A stretch of DNA of 64,000 bases from contig CAMKOM010000007.1 in NCBI GenBank assembly GCA_946414435.1, forward strand, positions 62,001-126,000, written 5' to 3'. Both the position numbers and the translations under genes were made by a program. Positions 1 to 7,874 of the stretch are shown here, one piece after another. Origin of the DNA: an uncultured Bacteroidota bacterium. Its GTDB lineage: Bacteria; Bacteroidota; Bacteroidia; Bacteroidales; SZUA-534. Numbering within the stretch: the stretch's first letter is position 1; each line of letters begins with the position of its first letter. Below the pieces are notes generated by a model. The model worked only from the letters and a program-made list of their open reading frames with translations, searched no databases and was not told the origin of the DNA.

Positions 1-350
1 AAGCAATTCCGGTTTTTGCACGCGCAGGCAGTATTCTGCCGCAATGCAAATCTGCCAAATCGACCAGCAATATCGATTATAAAAAATTGGAAATCACCAT
101 CTTCCCGAAGGCTGACGCAACATTCACACTCTACGAAGATGAAGGCTCGAACAATGATTACCTGAAAGGCCAATCGTCTGAAATACAATTCGTTTGGAAC
201 GATGCAGAGCGCACTTTGACCATTGGTGAGCGCAAAGGTGAGTATGCTGGAATGCCCGAAAAACGCACTTTCAACGTGAAAATTGCGGGAACTGACATCG
301 CGCAAAGCGTTGAATATGAAGGAAAATCTATAGTTATAGCTTTTGATTAA
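1..350 (+). CDS. GH31 family alpha-glycosidase, C-terminal end only
   Basis: The reading frame is open from base 3 and runs in from outside the window; about 115 residues are visible. It begins with IPVFARAGSILP, the conserved strand that ends the catalytic barrel region of GH31 alpha-glucosidases and alpha-xylosidases. This is followed by a DUF5110-like beta domain (FTLYEDEG, then RTLTIGERKGEYAGM). The substrate cannot be told from this fragment. Its TAA stop overlaps by two bases the stop codon of the convergent argE gene. The methionine-like codon at base 87 is an internal TTG and not a start. Confidence 0.85.
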   Translation, partial: AIPVFARAGSILPQCKSAKSTSNIDYKKLEITIFPKADATFTLYEDEGSNNDYLKGQSSEIQFVWNDAERTLTIGERKGEYAGMPEKRTFNVKIAGTDIAQSVEYEGKSIVIAFD

Positions 351-1411
351 AACTCAATCTCTTTCAGCAGCTCAACGTACCCTTCAATTCCGTTCTCAAT
401 CTCGCTCACGGCGATGAACTCGTTGGCGGTGTGCGAGCGTGCCGAGTCGCCAGGGCCCATTTTCACGGTTGGGAAGGCGCCGCTGATGACAGCTTGGTCC
501 GAAGTGGTGGGCGAGAAGAATGTCTCGATGCCCAGCTTCCGTGCCGCAACCACAATGGGGTGCTGCTCGTCGATGGCCGATGCGTTCTTGTTCAGCGAGC
601 GCGGTGTGGCCACCGATTTGATGTGCTGCTGAATAATGTCCCAAGTCTCGCGGTTGCTGTATTTCTCGGTTGTGCGCACGTCGACCACAAACTTGCACTG
701 CGCGGGAATCACATTGTGTTGCGTGCCAGCCTGAATCTGCGTCACAGTCATTTTCACATTGCCTAGCAGCGGACTTTTTTCGGGGAACTGATAGCTGTGC
801 AGCCACTCAATATCCTTCATGGCAATGCTGATGGCGTTGATGCCGTCGGCGCGTGCGGCGTGACCGGTCTTGCCTTCGGCTTCGCAGTCGAGCACCAGCA
901 GCCCCTTTTCGGCAATGGCCATCTGCATACCCGTTGGCTCGCCCACAATGCCGGCCGTTACCATTGTTTTTAATTGTGGCAGAACAAGATACATTCCGTT
1001 CGGTCCCGAAATCTCTTCTTCAGCCGAAGCCACAAACAGGCGGTTATATGGCAGTCCGGTGTTATCGGTGGCGATGAATGCGGCCAAAAGGCTCACCAGG
1101 CTTGCGCCGGCATCGTTGCTGCCAAGGCCGATAAGGTTGCCGTCCCGTTCAATTGGTGAGAATGGGTCCGATGCCCAGCCCTGCGTGGGTTTCACGGTGT
1201 CAAGGTGCGAGTTGAGCATAAGCGTTGGGCGGCCTTCCACAAAGTCGGTGCAGCGCACAATCAGGTTGTTGCCCACCCGTTCGGGTTGGTAGTAGCGCTC
1301 GGCCAGTTCCTTTGCCACAATGTCTGCCACCCGTTTCTCGTCGCCGCTGAGCGATGGCGTGGCAATCATTCGCTTCAGAAGGTCAATGGCAGTGTCGGTT
1401 ATTGAGTTCAT
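347..1411 (-). CDS. argE: M20 family deacylase of arginine synthesis (ArgE type)
   Basis: This is a zinc-dependent amidohydrolase of the M20/ArgE-DapE family, 354 residues. The metal-site motifs are visible: SHLDTV near residue 80, the catalytic and ligand acidic run ASAEEE near 140, GEPTG near 170, and a late His in SHTANE. In Bacteroides the arginine pathway uses N-succinyl intermediates, so the likely substrate is N-succinyl- or N-acetyl-citrulline/ornithine; that is inference from lineage. The start at 1411 gives the usual N-terminus MNSITDTAIDLLKRM. An ATG three codons upstream at 1420 is possible; the longer open frame to 1453 adds residues unlike the family. argB and argD lie nearby on the same strand. 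Confidence 0.87.
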   Translation of the reverse strand: MNSITDTAIDLLKRMIATPSLSGDEKRVADIVAKELAERYYQPERVGNNLIVRCTDFVEGRPTLMLNSHLDTVKPTQGWASDPFSPIERDGNLIGLGSNDAGASLVSLLAAFIATDNTGLPYNRLFVASAEEEISGPNGMYLVLPQLKTMVTAGIVGEPTGMQMAIAEKGLLVLDCEAEGKTGHAARADGINAISIAMKDIEWLHSYQFPEKSPLLGNVKMTVTQIQAGTQHNVIPAQCKFVVDVRTTEKYSNRETWDIIQQHIKSVATPRSLNKNASAIDEQHPIVVAARKLGIETFFSPTTSDQAVISGAFPTVKMGPGDSARSHTANEFIAVSEIENGIEGYVELLKEIEF

Positions 1412-1486
1412 ATTTCCCATTTGGTGGTAAAAATACAACTTTGGCGGAAACAAAAAACAGCGAAGTTTTTGCGCTGAAGTTTTTCC

Positions 1487-1528
1487 ATAAAATGGAAATC
1501 ATAAAATGGAAATCATAAAATGGAAATC
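1487..1528. repeat. Three tandem copies of a 14-base unit
   Basis: The unit ATAAAATGGAAATC is present three times head to tail without mismatch, at 1487-1500, 1501-1514 and 1515-1528. It lies in the divergent gap between argE and the outer-membrane protein gene at 1644. Each unit contains ATGG, so the array creates spurious start codons and extends the downstream reading frame artificially. Confidence 0.97.
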
Positions 1529-1643
1529 CAATTTTCAGTTTTCCGCCCTGCAACTTTACAAAAGTGCCGTTTTTCTTTCTTTATGTCGTTTTTTTCTTTT
1601 TTTTTGCGAACGTGGAAAATTGCAACTATCTAATTTGTTAATA

Positions 1644-2294
1644 ATGAGAAAGAAAAGATTATTTAAAACATTGCTCTTGTTTGGCTTGGCGGCCTTGTCG
1701 CTGACAGCAACGGCAGGCGACAAAGACAAATCGTATTACCCCACCAAAGGCTATCGCGGCTCGTTTGACGTAGTGTGGGCGGATAATTTCAAGAGAGTGT
1801 ATAGGGATGAATATGATAAATCACAATCTATGTCTCAAAAATCCTATCTTGTTCTTCAGTTTTCCACAACTCACGGCTACCAAATTGTACCGGAACTTTA
1901 TGCAGGTGTTGGTGCAATGATTGATGGTGGTGGAATAATGTTTGGTAGTCATCCGGAAGACAATAACACTGATTTTGCTTATGTCACTTTTACACCATTT
2001 GTTACTGTTCGTTATGATATTCTTCGGAAACGAATCTCGCCATACTTAGAAGGACGAGTAGGATACAGATGTGCGGCAATACATGAAGAGTGTGACTATG
2101 ACAAACTATATGCGACCCCAATGATTGGTGTTCGATTTGGAAATTTCAATCTTGCTCTATCATACGAATGTACTACGTTCGGTGGCAAAGTCAAAAAAAG
2201 TCAGACGTGGGATGATACTTATTATATGACAAAGCGTTTTTCTGCCATTGGCTTTCATGCCGGTTTTGATTTTGGTGCGCGCAAGAAACAATAA
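1644..2294 (+). CDS. Predicted outer-membrane beta-barrel protein, unknown family
   Basis: The protein has 216 residues. It opens with a signal peptide (MRKKRLFKTLLLFGLAAL, likely cleaved after TATA). The mature part alternates polar and hydrophobic residues as in a small outer-membrane barrel, for example YAYVTFTPFVTVRYDI-like strands and the ending FHAGFDFGARKKQ. I do not recognise a named family. The start at 1644 is chosen because the signal peptide begins there; the longer frame to 1506 runs through the tandem repeat and a T-rich leader. It sits 17 bases before a lipoprotein gene on the same strand, so the two probably form a transcription unit. Confidence 0.7.
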   Translation: MRKKRLFKTLLLFGLAALSLTATAGDKDKSYYPTKGYRGSFDVVWADNFKRVYRDEYDKSQSMSQKSYLVLQFSTTHGYQIVPELYAGVGAMIDGGGIMFGSHPEDNNTDFAYVTFTPFVTVRYDILRKRISPYLEGRVGYRCAAIHEECDYDKLYATPMIGVRFGNFNLALSYECTTFGGKVKKSQTWDDTYYMTKRFSAIGFHAGFDFGARKKQ

Positions 2295-2311
2295 CTAAAA
2301 CACATACGAAA

Positions 2312-3784
2312 ATGAAAAAAACAATATATCTCTTATTGGTGTCGGGTGTTTCAATAATGCTCAATTCTTGTATAGATGAAGTTGACCCAGATCCAGTTCC
2401 TACAACACCTATTATGCATATCCGCGATGGATTCATTACTCAAGACACTGCAATTAGTCTTAGTGTTGGTGGAAGCGATGCCAATGACGATGTCGCTATC
2501 GGTTATGATTATTATCTCAGTACTGATAATTCTAACTTTGAAAAGATTAGTCCTAATAATGTCAAACTTCAACCGTATACGCAATATTGGTGGTACGCTG
2601 TTCCCAATTCTTACTATGGTAAAGAACTTGTTGCCACAGGCGAACGGACTGAGACGCGTACATTTTACTGCATTCCGCCATTCGATATTGAGAGCGACAA
2701 CGGCGAAGGCGATTGGGCAGCCATTATCCGTTTCAAAAATGTGGGCAATATTATGGGCGGCAAGGTTACAGCCAAGTCCGACTATGGTAGTTTTGAAGTG
2801 GAAATTCCAGCAGGGCAGGATAGTTGCTATATAAAATATGAGCGCTATTTTGAGAGTGGTTCGGAACCTGATAATAACGCATACGTACATTGGTGGGACG
2901 ATGCCCATGGTGTTTATTATGAGCCTATTATATATACATTTAAGGTGGACCTTACACTTAGGGTAGGTGATAAAGATACTACTTACACCAAAAGCATTAA
3001 AGAGATAATCCTTGATAAAAATGATGCCGTACGCGACCACGAGTTCAATGTCTATCGTGTGGTGAAGATTGGCAACCGTCAGTGGCTCGTCGATGACTTG
3101 CGCACAAAAAGTTTCATTTACAAAGGCGATACAATCAAACTCGATGATGTTAAGATTTTCAATTTCGATGAAGAATCGCCTGTGCCGTATAAAACGGTTA
3201 AGTTGACAGAATCGGGTTCTACAGGAATTGTTTACTGCGTTGGCGATTTTGCGTCAAGAGATGTTGATTTTAAGGATGGGAAAGGTGCTACCTGCACTTT
3301 GGACATAAAAGATTTAATTTCACTCTTGGCGCCCAAAGGCTGCCATATATCGAATAATGACGATTGGGAAGATTTGGAAAGATTTTATGGGATAGAATCA
3401 CCAGAAATTACAAAGTTGGAAAGTGGGTATTATCCAAAAGGATATGTTTATGAAAATAATTATGAAAGATTACGAGAATACTATACTAAATATTTTCAGG
3501 GAGGTGATATGTATTTACGTCGGCAGCTTTCGTCAATGTACGATTGGGTTTATTATAATAATGAAGAAAACTCAGTTGGTATGCAAATGCCGTTTAACGC
3601 TAAACCATTTGCAGGTGAAGGCCACGGGTGCATATATTATACATTGATGGACGAAGAACACAAGTACAGTCTCGGTTTGTTCCGAATACTATCGACTGTT
3701 GATAAAGGCATTTTCAATTTTGGATGTTCTAATACATGGCAAGGTCTTTATCACTATGCATCACTTCGCTGCGTGAAAGATTAA
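2312..3784 (+). CDS. Lipoprotein with C-terminal FISUMP-like domain
   Basis: The protein has 490 residues. The lipoprotein signal ends in LNSC with the acylated Cys at residue 20. A fibronectin-like N-terminal half (dyad SLSVGGSDAND, then YWWYAVP) is followed from about residue 245 by a region resembling the Fibrobacter succinogenes major paralogous domain: YRVVKIGNRQWLVDDL, CHISNNDDWEDLERFYG and the terminal SLRCVKD. Such domains are surface or extracellular and fold like C-type lectins; the ligand is unknown. A strong terminator follows at 3812. The locus is more AT-rich than the arginine genes around it, which fits lineage-specific surface genes. Confidence 0.72.
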   Translation: MKKTIYLLLVSGVSIMLNSCIDEVDPDPVPTTPIMHIRDGFITQDTAISLSVGGSDANDDVAIGYDYYLSTDNSNFEKISPNNVKLQPYTQYWWYAVPNSYYGKELVATGERTETRTFYCIPPFDIESDNGEGDWAAIIRFKNVGNIMGGKVTAKSDYGSFEVEIPAGQDSCYIKYERYFESGSEPDNNAYVHWWDDAHGVYYEPIIYTFKVDLTLRVGDKDTTYTKSIKEIILDKNDAVRDHEFNVYRVVKIGNRQWLVDDLRTKSFIYKGDTIKLDDVKIFNFDEESPVPYKTVKLTESGSTGIVYCVGDFASRDVDFKDGKGATCTLDIKDLISLLAPKGCHISNNDDWEDLERFYGIESPEITKLESGYYPKGYVYENNYERLREYYTKYFQGGDMYLRRQLSSMYDWVYYNNEENSVGMQMPFNAKPFAGEGHGCIYYTLMDEEHKYSLGLFRILSTVDKGIFNFGCSNTWQGLYHYASLRCVKD

Positions 3785-3811
3785 AGCAAAAAACAATTCA
3801 TAGGCAAATAG

Positions 3812-3838
3812 AAAAGGCGCAGTATGGCGCCTTTTTTT
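3812..3838 (+). terminator. Intrinsic terminator after the FISUMP lipoprotein gene
   Basis: A perfect 9-base stem (AAAAGGCGC pairing with GCGCCTTTT) with a 6-base loop AGTATG runs into a T tract. It lies 28 bases after the stop codon. Confidence 0.9.
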
Positions 3839-3889
3839 GTGGTGTTAGTTTGAAAGGCGAAACCGCCGTTTCGGAAATAGCGTTTTCGC

Positions 3890-3927
3890 AAAAAAAATCC
3901 CGTCCAAAAAAACTTTTTAGACGGGAT
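3890..3927 (-). terminator. Intrinsic terminator for the argD-argB unit
   Basis: Read on the minus strand, the hairpin has arms ATCCCGTC and GACGGGAT closed by further A/T pairs, followed by seven T residues (complement of 3890-3896). It is about 55 bases past the argB stop. Confidence 0.87.
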
Positions 3928-3942
3928 AAATCTCTAATTATC

Positions 3943-3987
3943 AACTTCTAACTCCTAACTTCTAACTTCTAAATCCTAACTTTTAAA
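3943..3987. repeat. Degenerate heptamer array overlapping the argB stop
   Basis: Six and a half units of 7 bases follow one another exactly in register: AACTTCT, AACTCCT, AACTTCT, AACTTCT, AAATCCT, AACTTTT, AAATC. On the minus strand the units read as AGAAGTT/AGGATTT. The array includes the argB stop codon. Confidence 0.9.
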
Positions 3988-4753
3988 TCACCAGCCTTGT
4001 TCCCCTGCCGTTTTTCAGGCCGTCGGTGTTGGTGATGACCACGCTCGCAACGCCCGCGCGGATGGCGTCGAAGCCGTTGTCGAGTTTCGGAATCATTCCT
4101 TCGTTGATGATGCCAGTGGCCTGATACTCTTTGAATTTGTCGTAGGTGAGCGTGCCGATGACCGAGTTGTCGTCGGTGGCGTCCATAAGCACGCCAGGCT
4201 TCTCGAAGCAATAAACGAGCGTCACGCCGCACGATTTGGCCAGGGCGCGCGCCAGTTCCGACGCGATGGTGTCGGCATTGGTGTTGAGCAGTTGGCCGCG
4301 GCCGTCGTGCGTGATGGGCGACACCACTGGCACCGCGCCTTGCTCGATGAGCGAGAAGAGCACTTCGGTCTGCACGCTGTCAACGTCGCCCACAAAGCCG
4401 TAGTCGATGGTTTTCACGGGGCGCTTGTGCGACAGAATGATGTTCAGGTCGGCACCAGTGAAGCCGAGCGCGTTCACGCCGCGCCGCTGCAGTTGCGCCA
4501 CAATGTTTTTGTTCACCAGACCTGCGTAAACCATTGTCACAACGTCGATTGTCTCTTTGTCGGTGATGCGTCGGCCGTCAACTTTCTTGATTTCGACGCC
4601 CAGGCGGTTCAGCAGTTTGTCGGCAGCCCGCCCGCCACCGTGCACAAGCAGTTTGTTTCCCTGCATTGCCGCAAAATCGTCGAGCAGAGTGTTGAGCGTT
4701 GTCGGGTCTTCAACAACCGCACCGCCAACTTTTACTATGGTGAGATTATTCAT
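3983..4753 (-). CDS. argB: N-acylglutamate kinase
   Basis: ArgB phosphorylates the gamma-carboxyl of N-acetyl- or, in Bacteroides-type pathways, N-succinylglutamate. The length of 256 residues is normal for the short form. Recognisable amino-acid-kinase motifs are VKVGGAVVED at the start, LLVHGGGRAADKLLNRLG (glycine-rich substrate loop), and LLNTNADTIASELARAL for ATP binding, with a late GIINEGMIPKL. It is downstream of argD on the same strand, 116 bases away; the gap is filled with heptamer repeats. The stop codon lies inside another heptamer array, and a terminator follows. Confidence 0.95.
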   Translation of the reverse strand: MNNLTIVKVGGAVVEDPTTLNTLLDDFAAMQGNKLLVHGGGRAADKLLNRLGVEIKKVDGRRITDKETIDVVTMVYAGLVNKNIVAQLQRRGVNALGFTGADLNIILSHKRPVKTIDYGFVGDVDSVQTEVLFSLIEQGAVPVVSPITHDGRGQLLNTNADTIASELARALAKSCGVTLVYCFEKPGVLMDATDDNSVIGTLTYDKFKEYQATGIINEGMIPKLDNGFDAIRAGVASVVITNTDGLKNGRGTRLVI

Positions 4754-4771
4754 TGTTTACTTTTTTTTGAC

Positions 4772-4866
4772 CTCAGACTTCAGACTACGGACAACAGACT
4801 CGGTTTATTGTCTGATGTCTGATGTCTGTCGTCTGAAGTCCTTCATTGTTAATTCCTAAATCCTAC
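4772..4866. repeat. Two facing heptamer arrays between argD and argB
   Basis: On the plus strand four units of the AGAC type (TCAGACT, TCAGACT, ACGGACA, ACAGACT) are followed by CGGTTTA and then by units of the complementary type (TTGTCTG, ATGTCTG, ATGTCTG, TCGTCTG). The two halves can pair as an imperfect long hairpin. A second small array of the TTAATTC/CTAAATC type runs to the argD stop. Confidence 0.9.
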
Positions 4867-4869
4867 CTG

Positions 4870-5994
4870 TTACAAGCATTTCTTGAATCTCTCAATAAAA
4901 TCCTGTGCTTCGGCCATTGACAGGCTGAGCGGCGGCAGCAGACGGATGGTGTTTGTGCCAGCAACGCCCGTAAACACGTGCTGTTCCATAAGCAGCCGTT
5001 GGTTGCGGATTTCCTTTATCGGCTCTTCGAATTCGATGCCAATCATAAGGCCGCGGCCGCGCACTTCCTTGATGCGGTCGATTTTCTTCAGTTCCGAGAG
5101 CAGATAGTTGCCCACTTTTGCGGCGTTGTCAACCAGATTCTCTTCTTTGATGATGTCGAGCACGGCACAAGCACCAGCGCAAGCCAGATGGTTGCCGCCG
5201 AAGGTTGTTCCGAGTTGGCCCACAACAGGCGTGAAGAACGGCGCAATGATGACGCCCGCCATTGGCAGTCCGTTGCAGATGCCTTTTGCAACTGTCACAA
5301 TATCAGCCTTGATGCCAGCATATTGGTGGGCGAAGAATTTGCCGCTACGTCCGTAACCCGACTGAATCTCGTCCAGAATCAGCACCGTGTTGGTGTCGGT
5401 GCAAGCCTGACGCAGGTCGCGCATAAATTGGTCGTCGGGCACCTGAATGCCGCCAACGCCTTGAATGCCTTCAATTATCACCGATGAGTAGATGCCTTTC
5501 TGCAACTCGGCGCGCATTGTTTCGGTGTCGTTGAAATCGATGAAAGTAACTTCAAGTCCTTCATTTACAGGGGCAATGTACTTTGGAATGTCGGTCACGC
5601 GAACGGCAGCCGATGTACGGCCGTGGAACGAGTGGCGGAAGGCCAGCACCTTGTTGCGGTTGTTGTAGAACGATGCCAGTTTCAGCGCGTTCTCGTTGGC
5701 TTCGGCGCCTGAGTTTATCAGGAAAAGCGAGTAATCGTCGTAGCCTGAGATGGGGCCAAGTTTTTCGGCCAACTTTTGTTGCAGCTTGTTAATCACCGAG
5801 TTAGAGTAGAATCCAAGCGTTGCCACCTGCTCGCTGATGGCCTTCACATACTTCGGGTGCGCGTGCCCGACCGAAATCACAGCGTGACCGCCGTAAAGGT
5901 CGAGATATTCTTGCCCGTTGGCGTCCCAAACGTGGCAGCCTTTGCCTTTCACTATTTCAATGGGAAATAGCGAGTAAACTTCAAATAACTTCAT
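4870..5994 (-). CDS. argD: N-acylornithine aminotransferase (class III, PLP)
   Basis: This PLP enzyme of 374 residues converts N-acylglutamate semialdehyde to N-acylornithine. The class III pattern is clear: DANGQEYLDLYGGHAV near the N-terminus, NSGAEANENALKLA for the cofactor phosphate, LILDEIQSGYGRSGKFFA for the PLP ring aspartate, and the Schiff-base Lys in TVAKGICNGLPM. It starts the argD-argB unit. An inverted repeat at 6038-6058 lies 44 bases upstream of the start and could control it. It is transcribed away from waaA. Confidence 0.94.
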   Translation of the reverse strand: MKLFEVYSLFPIEIVKGKGCHVWDANGQEYLDLYGGHAVISVGHAHPKYVKAISEQVATLGFYSNSVINKLQQKLAEKLGPISGYDDYSLFLINSGAEANENALKLASFYNNRNKVLAFRHSFHGRTSAAVRVTDIPKYIAPVNEGLEVTFIDFNDTETMRAELQKGIYSSVIIEGIQGVGGIQVPDDQFMRDLRQACTDTNTVLILDEIQSGYGRSGKFFAHQYAGIKADIVTVAKGICNGLPMAGVIIAPFFTPVVGQLGTTFGGNHLACAGACAVLDIIKEENLVDNAAKVGNYLLSELKKIDRIKEVRGRGLMIGIEFEEPIKEIRNQRLLMEQHVFTGVAGTNTIRLLPPLSLSMAEAQDFIERFKKCL

Positions 5995-6037
5995 CGTTTA
6001 TAATGTTTAATAGTTTTAAATTGTATCAAGTTGTTGA

Positions 6038-6058
6038 TATATTGCTATTTGCAATATA
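6038..6058. promoter_or_regulatory. Perfect inverted repeat, possible operator
   Basis: Arms TATATTGC and GCAATATA (8 bases each) enclose the loop TATTT. It lies in the divergent argD/waaA gap, upstream of argD. It does not match the ArgR box pattern seen at 27184-27222. The protein that would bind it is unknown. Confidence 0.5.
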
Positions 6059-6177
6059 CGAGCGCTTCGCTTGCGCGAATTGCGAAATTACTATTAAAAT
6101 GAATTGAATGACGCGATGCAGCAAAAAATCACAATTGGCTGTTCGTAACTCGCAACTCTCGTTATTCAATAAACGTC

Positions 6178-6185
6178 TATATTTG
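6178..6185 (+). promoter_or_regulatory. Bacteroidota -7 box for waaA
   Basis: TATATTTG matches TAnnTTTG exactly and is 20 bases before the waaA start. No good TTTG element is visible at the -33 distance. Confidence 0.6.
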
Positions 6186-6205
6186 CGGCCGAAACAAAAA
6201 GAGCA

Positions 6206-7444
6206 ATGACATTCATTTACAACCTGAGTATCAGGGTTTACACGTTTTTAATCCGCGTGGTTGCGCCGTTCAACGAGAAGGCGCGGCTGTGGATTCGCGG
6301 CCGCAAGGGTTTGCTTTCGCAGATGGCTGCAAAAATTGACGGCAGCAAGCCGGTTGTTTGGTTTCACTCGTCGTCGCTTGGCGAGTTTGAGCAGGGAAGG
6401 CCTGTCATTGAAGCATTTAAGGCCAAGTACCCCGATTACGCCGTGCTGCTCACGTTCTTCTCGCCGTCGGGTTACGAAGTGCGCAAGAATTACGCGGGTG
6501 CCGATTATGTCTTTTATCTGCCGGCCGATACGCGGCGCAACGCAAAGCGTTTTATGCAGATTGTCAAGCCGAAAGCCGCACTCTTCATTAAGTATGATTT
6601 TTGGTATAACTACCTGAGCCAGTTGCACAAAGCCAGTGTGCCGACATACGTCTTCTCGTCGATTTTCCGTCCGCAGCAGGCGTTTTTCAAATGGTACGGC
6701 GGATGGTATCGCAAAATGCTGAAATTCTTTACTTTGCTGTTTGTTCAAGACGAAAACTCAAAGCAACTTTTGGCCGAAATCGGAATCAACAATGTGCAGA
6801 TTGGCGGCGACACCCGTTTCGACCGCGTTTACGACCTTGTGCAACAGGCTAAACCACAGCCCATTATCGAGCGTTTTGTGGCCGATGCCGATAAGGTTTT
6901 GGTTGCAGGTAGCACTTGGATTGGCGACGAAGAATTGCTCTGCCGTTACGCTAACGAGCACAATATCAAAATGATAATCGCACCGCACGAGACCACCGAA
7001 GCCAATGTCAGCCGAGTCGAGAGTTCGTGCACGGGCAAGGTTGTGCGCTACACCGACGCGCAAGCCGATGAATCGAAAGTTGACGGTGCAAACGTGTTGA
7101 TTATAAACTGCATAGGTCTGCTCTCGTCGCTCTACCGCTACGGACAGTTGGCCTATATTGGCGGCGGATTCGGAAAGGGAATCCACAACACACTTGAAGC
7201 CGCAACTTACAGTGTGCCAGTGGTTTTCGGACCAAGATACCACAAATTCCGCGAAGCCTGCCAACTCATTGAGCGTGGCGCCGCAATCAGCATTTCTGAT
7301 TATGAGCAACTTGCGCGTGCTTTCGACCACTACTTCGCCAATCCCGACGACTGCAAGCGCGCAGGGCAGAAGGCTTCGGCCTACGTTGACGAAATGCGCG
7401 GCGGAACACAGTTGATAATGAAAGAGTTGGATAGAATTGTGTGA
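6206..7444 (+). CDS. waaA: 3-deoxy-D-manno-octulosonic acid (Kdo) transferase
   Basis: WaaA (KdtA) is a GT30 glycosyltransferase at the inner membrane that adds Kdo to lipid A precursor. The protein has 412 residues, a normal length. An N-terminal hydrophobic anchor (IYNLSIRVYTFLIRVVAPF) is followed by VWFHSSSLGEFEQGRPVIEA, where the conserved Glu is the catalytic base, then IGGDTRFDRV and the C-terminal nucleotide-sugar fold with YIGGGFGKGIHNTLEAA near residue 318. It has its own -7 box. A small membrane protein gene follows 16 bases downstream. Confidence 0.94.
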   Translation: MTFIYNLSIRVYTFLIRVVAPFNEKARLWIRGRKGLLSQMAAKIDGSKPVVWFHSSSLGEFEQGRPVIEAFKAKYPDYAVLLTFFSPSGYEVRKNYAGADYVFYLPADTRRNAKRFMQIVKPKAALFIKYDFWYNYLSQLHKASVPTYVFSSIFRPQQAFFKWYGGWYRKMLKFFTLLFVQDENSKQLLAEIGINNVQIGGDTRFDRVYDLVQQAKPQPIIERFVADADKVLVAGSTWIGDEELLCRYANEHNIKMIIAPHETTEANVSRVESSCTGKVVRYTDAQADESKVDGANVLIINCIGLLSSLYRYGQLAYIGGGFGKGIHNTLEAATYSVPVVFGPRYHKFREACQLIERGAAISISDYEQLARAFDHYFANPDDCKRAGQKASAYVDEMRGGTQLIMKELDRIV

Positions 7445-7460
7445 TTCAGAATTTAAAAAA

Positions 7461-7859
7461 ATGAGTAATATGACAGACGAAGAACTGATTACTTATTATG
7501 TAACCAAAAGATTGAATGGACATTCAACGATAGAGTTGCTTAAATATATGCAAACGCAACAATTATCTGAATTACAGCGAAAAACCATTGTTGAAAAACT
7601 TGAGAAGTTAGACAAAACGCTTGAATTGCAAGAAGAGCAACAGAAGAGAAAAAAACAAATAAAAAAGGGATTTTTGGAAATCATTATTGGTGTTTTGGTT
7701 TTTCTTTTTGGATGTTGGCTTTTCTTTCAATCCGCTCAAATATATAAGATATACATATTAAATTTCATTGTTTGGGGGGCAGGTACAGGTTCTATTTTTT
7801 GGGGCATCGTTGATATAATTATTGGTACTATTAAATTGAAATCAGCAACTAGTAATTAA
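7461..7859 (+). CDS. Small two-helix membrane protein, unknown
   Basis: The protein has 132 residues and I do not recognise it. The first 75 residues are charged and predicted helical (ELQRKTIVEKLEKLDKTLEL, then QEEQQKRKKQIKKG), likely a coiled coil. Two hydrophobic segments follow: LEIIIGVLVFLFGCWLFF and YILNFIVWGAGTGSIFWGIV. The start at 7461 (MSNMTDEE) avoids overlapping waaA; a start at 7437 would overlap it by 8 bases. Base composition is clearly more AT-rich than waaA and the helicase on either side, so it may be a recent insertion. It could be co-transcribed with waaA. Confidence 0.6.
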   Translation: MSNMTDEELITYYVTKRLNGHSTIELLKYMQTQQLSELQRKTIVEKLEKLDKTLELQEEQQKRKKQIKKGFLEIIIGVLVFLFGCWLFFQSAQIYKIYILNFIVWGAGTGSIFWGIVDIIIGTIKLKSATSN

Positions 7860-7874
7860 CACCTTGTAACTTAT

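Noticed and set aside
2351-3040. 229-codon frame opposite the FISUMP lipoprotein gene
   Set aside because: Antisense shadow in AT-rich DNA; the plus strand has the lipobox and domain motifs.
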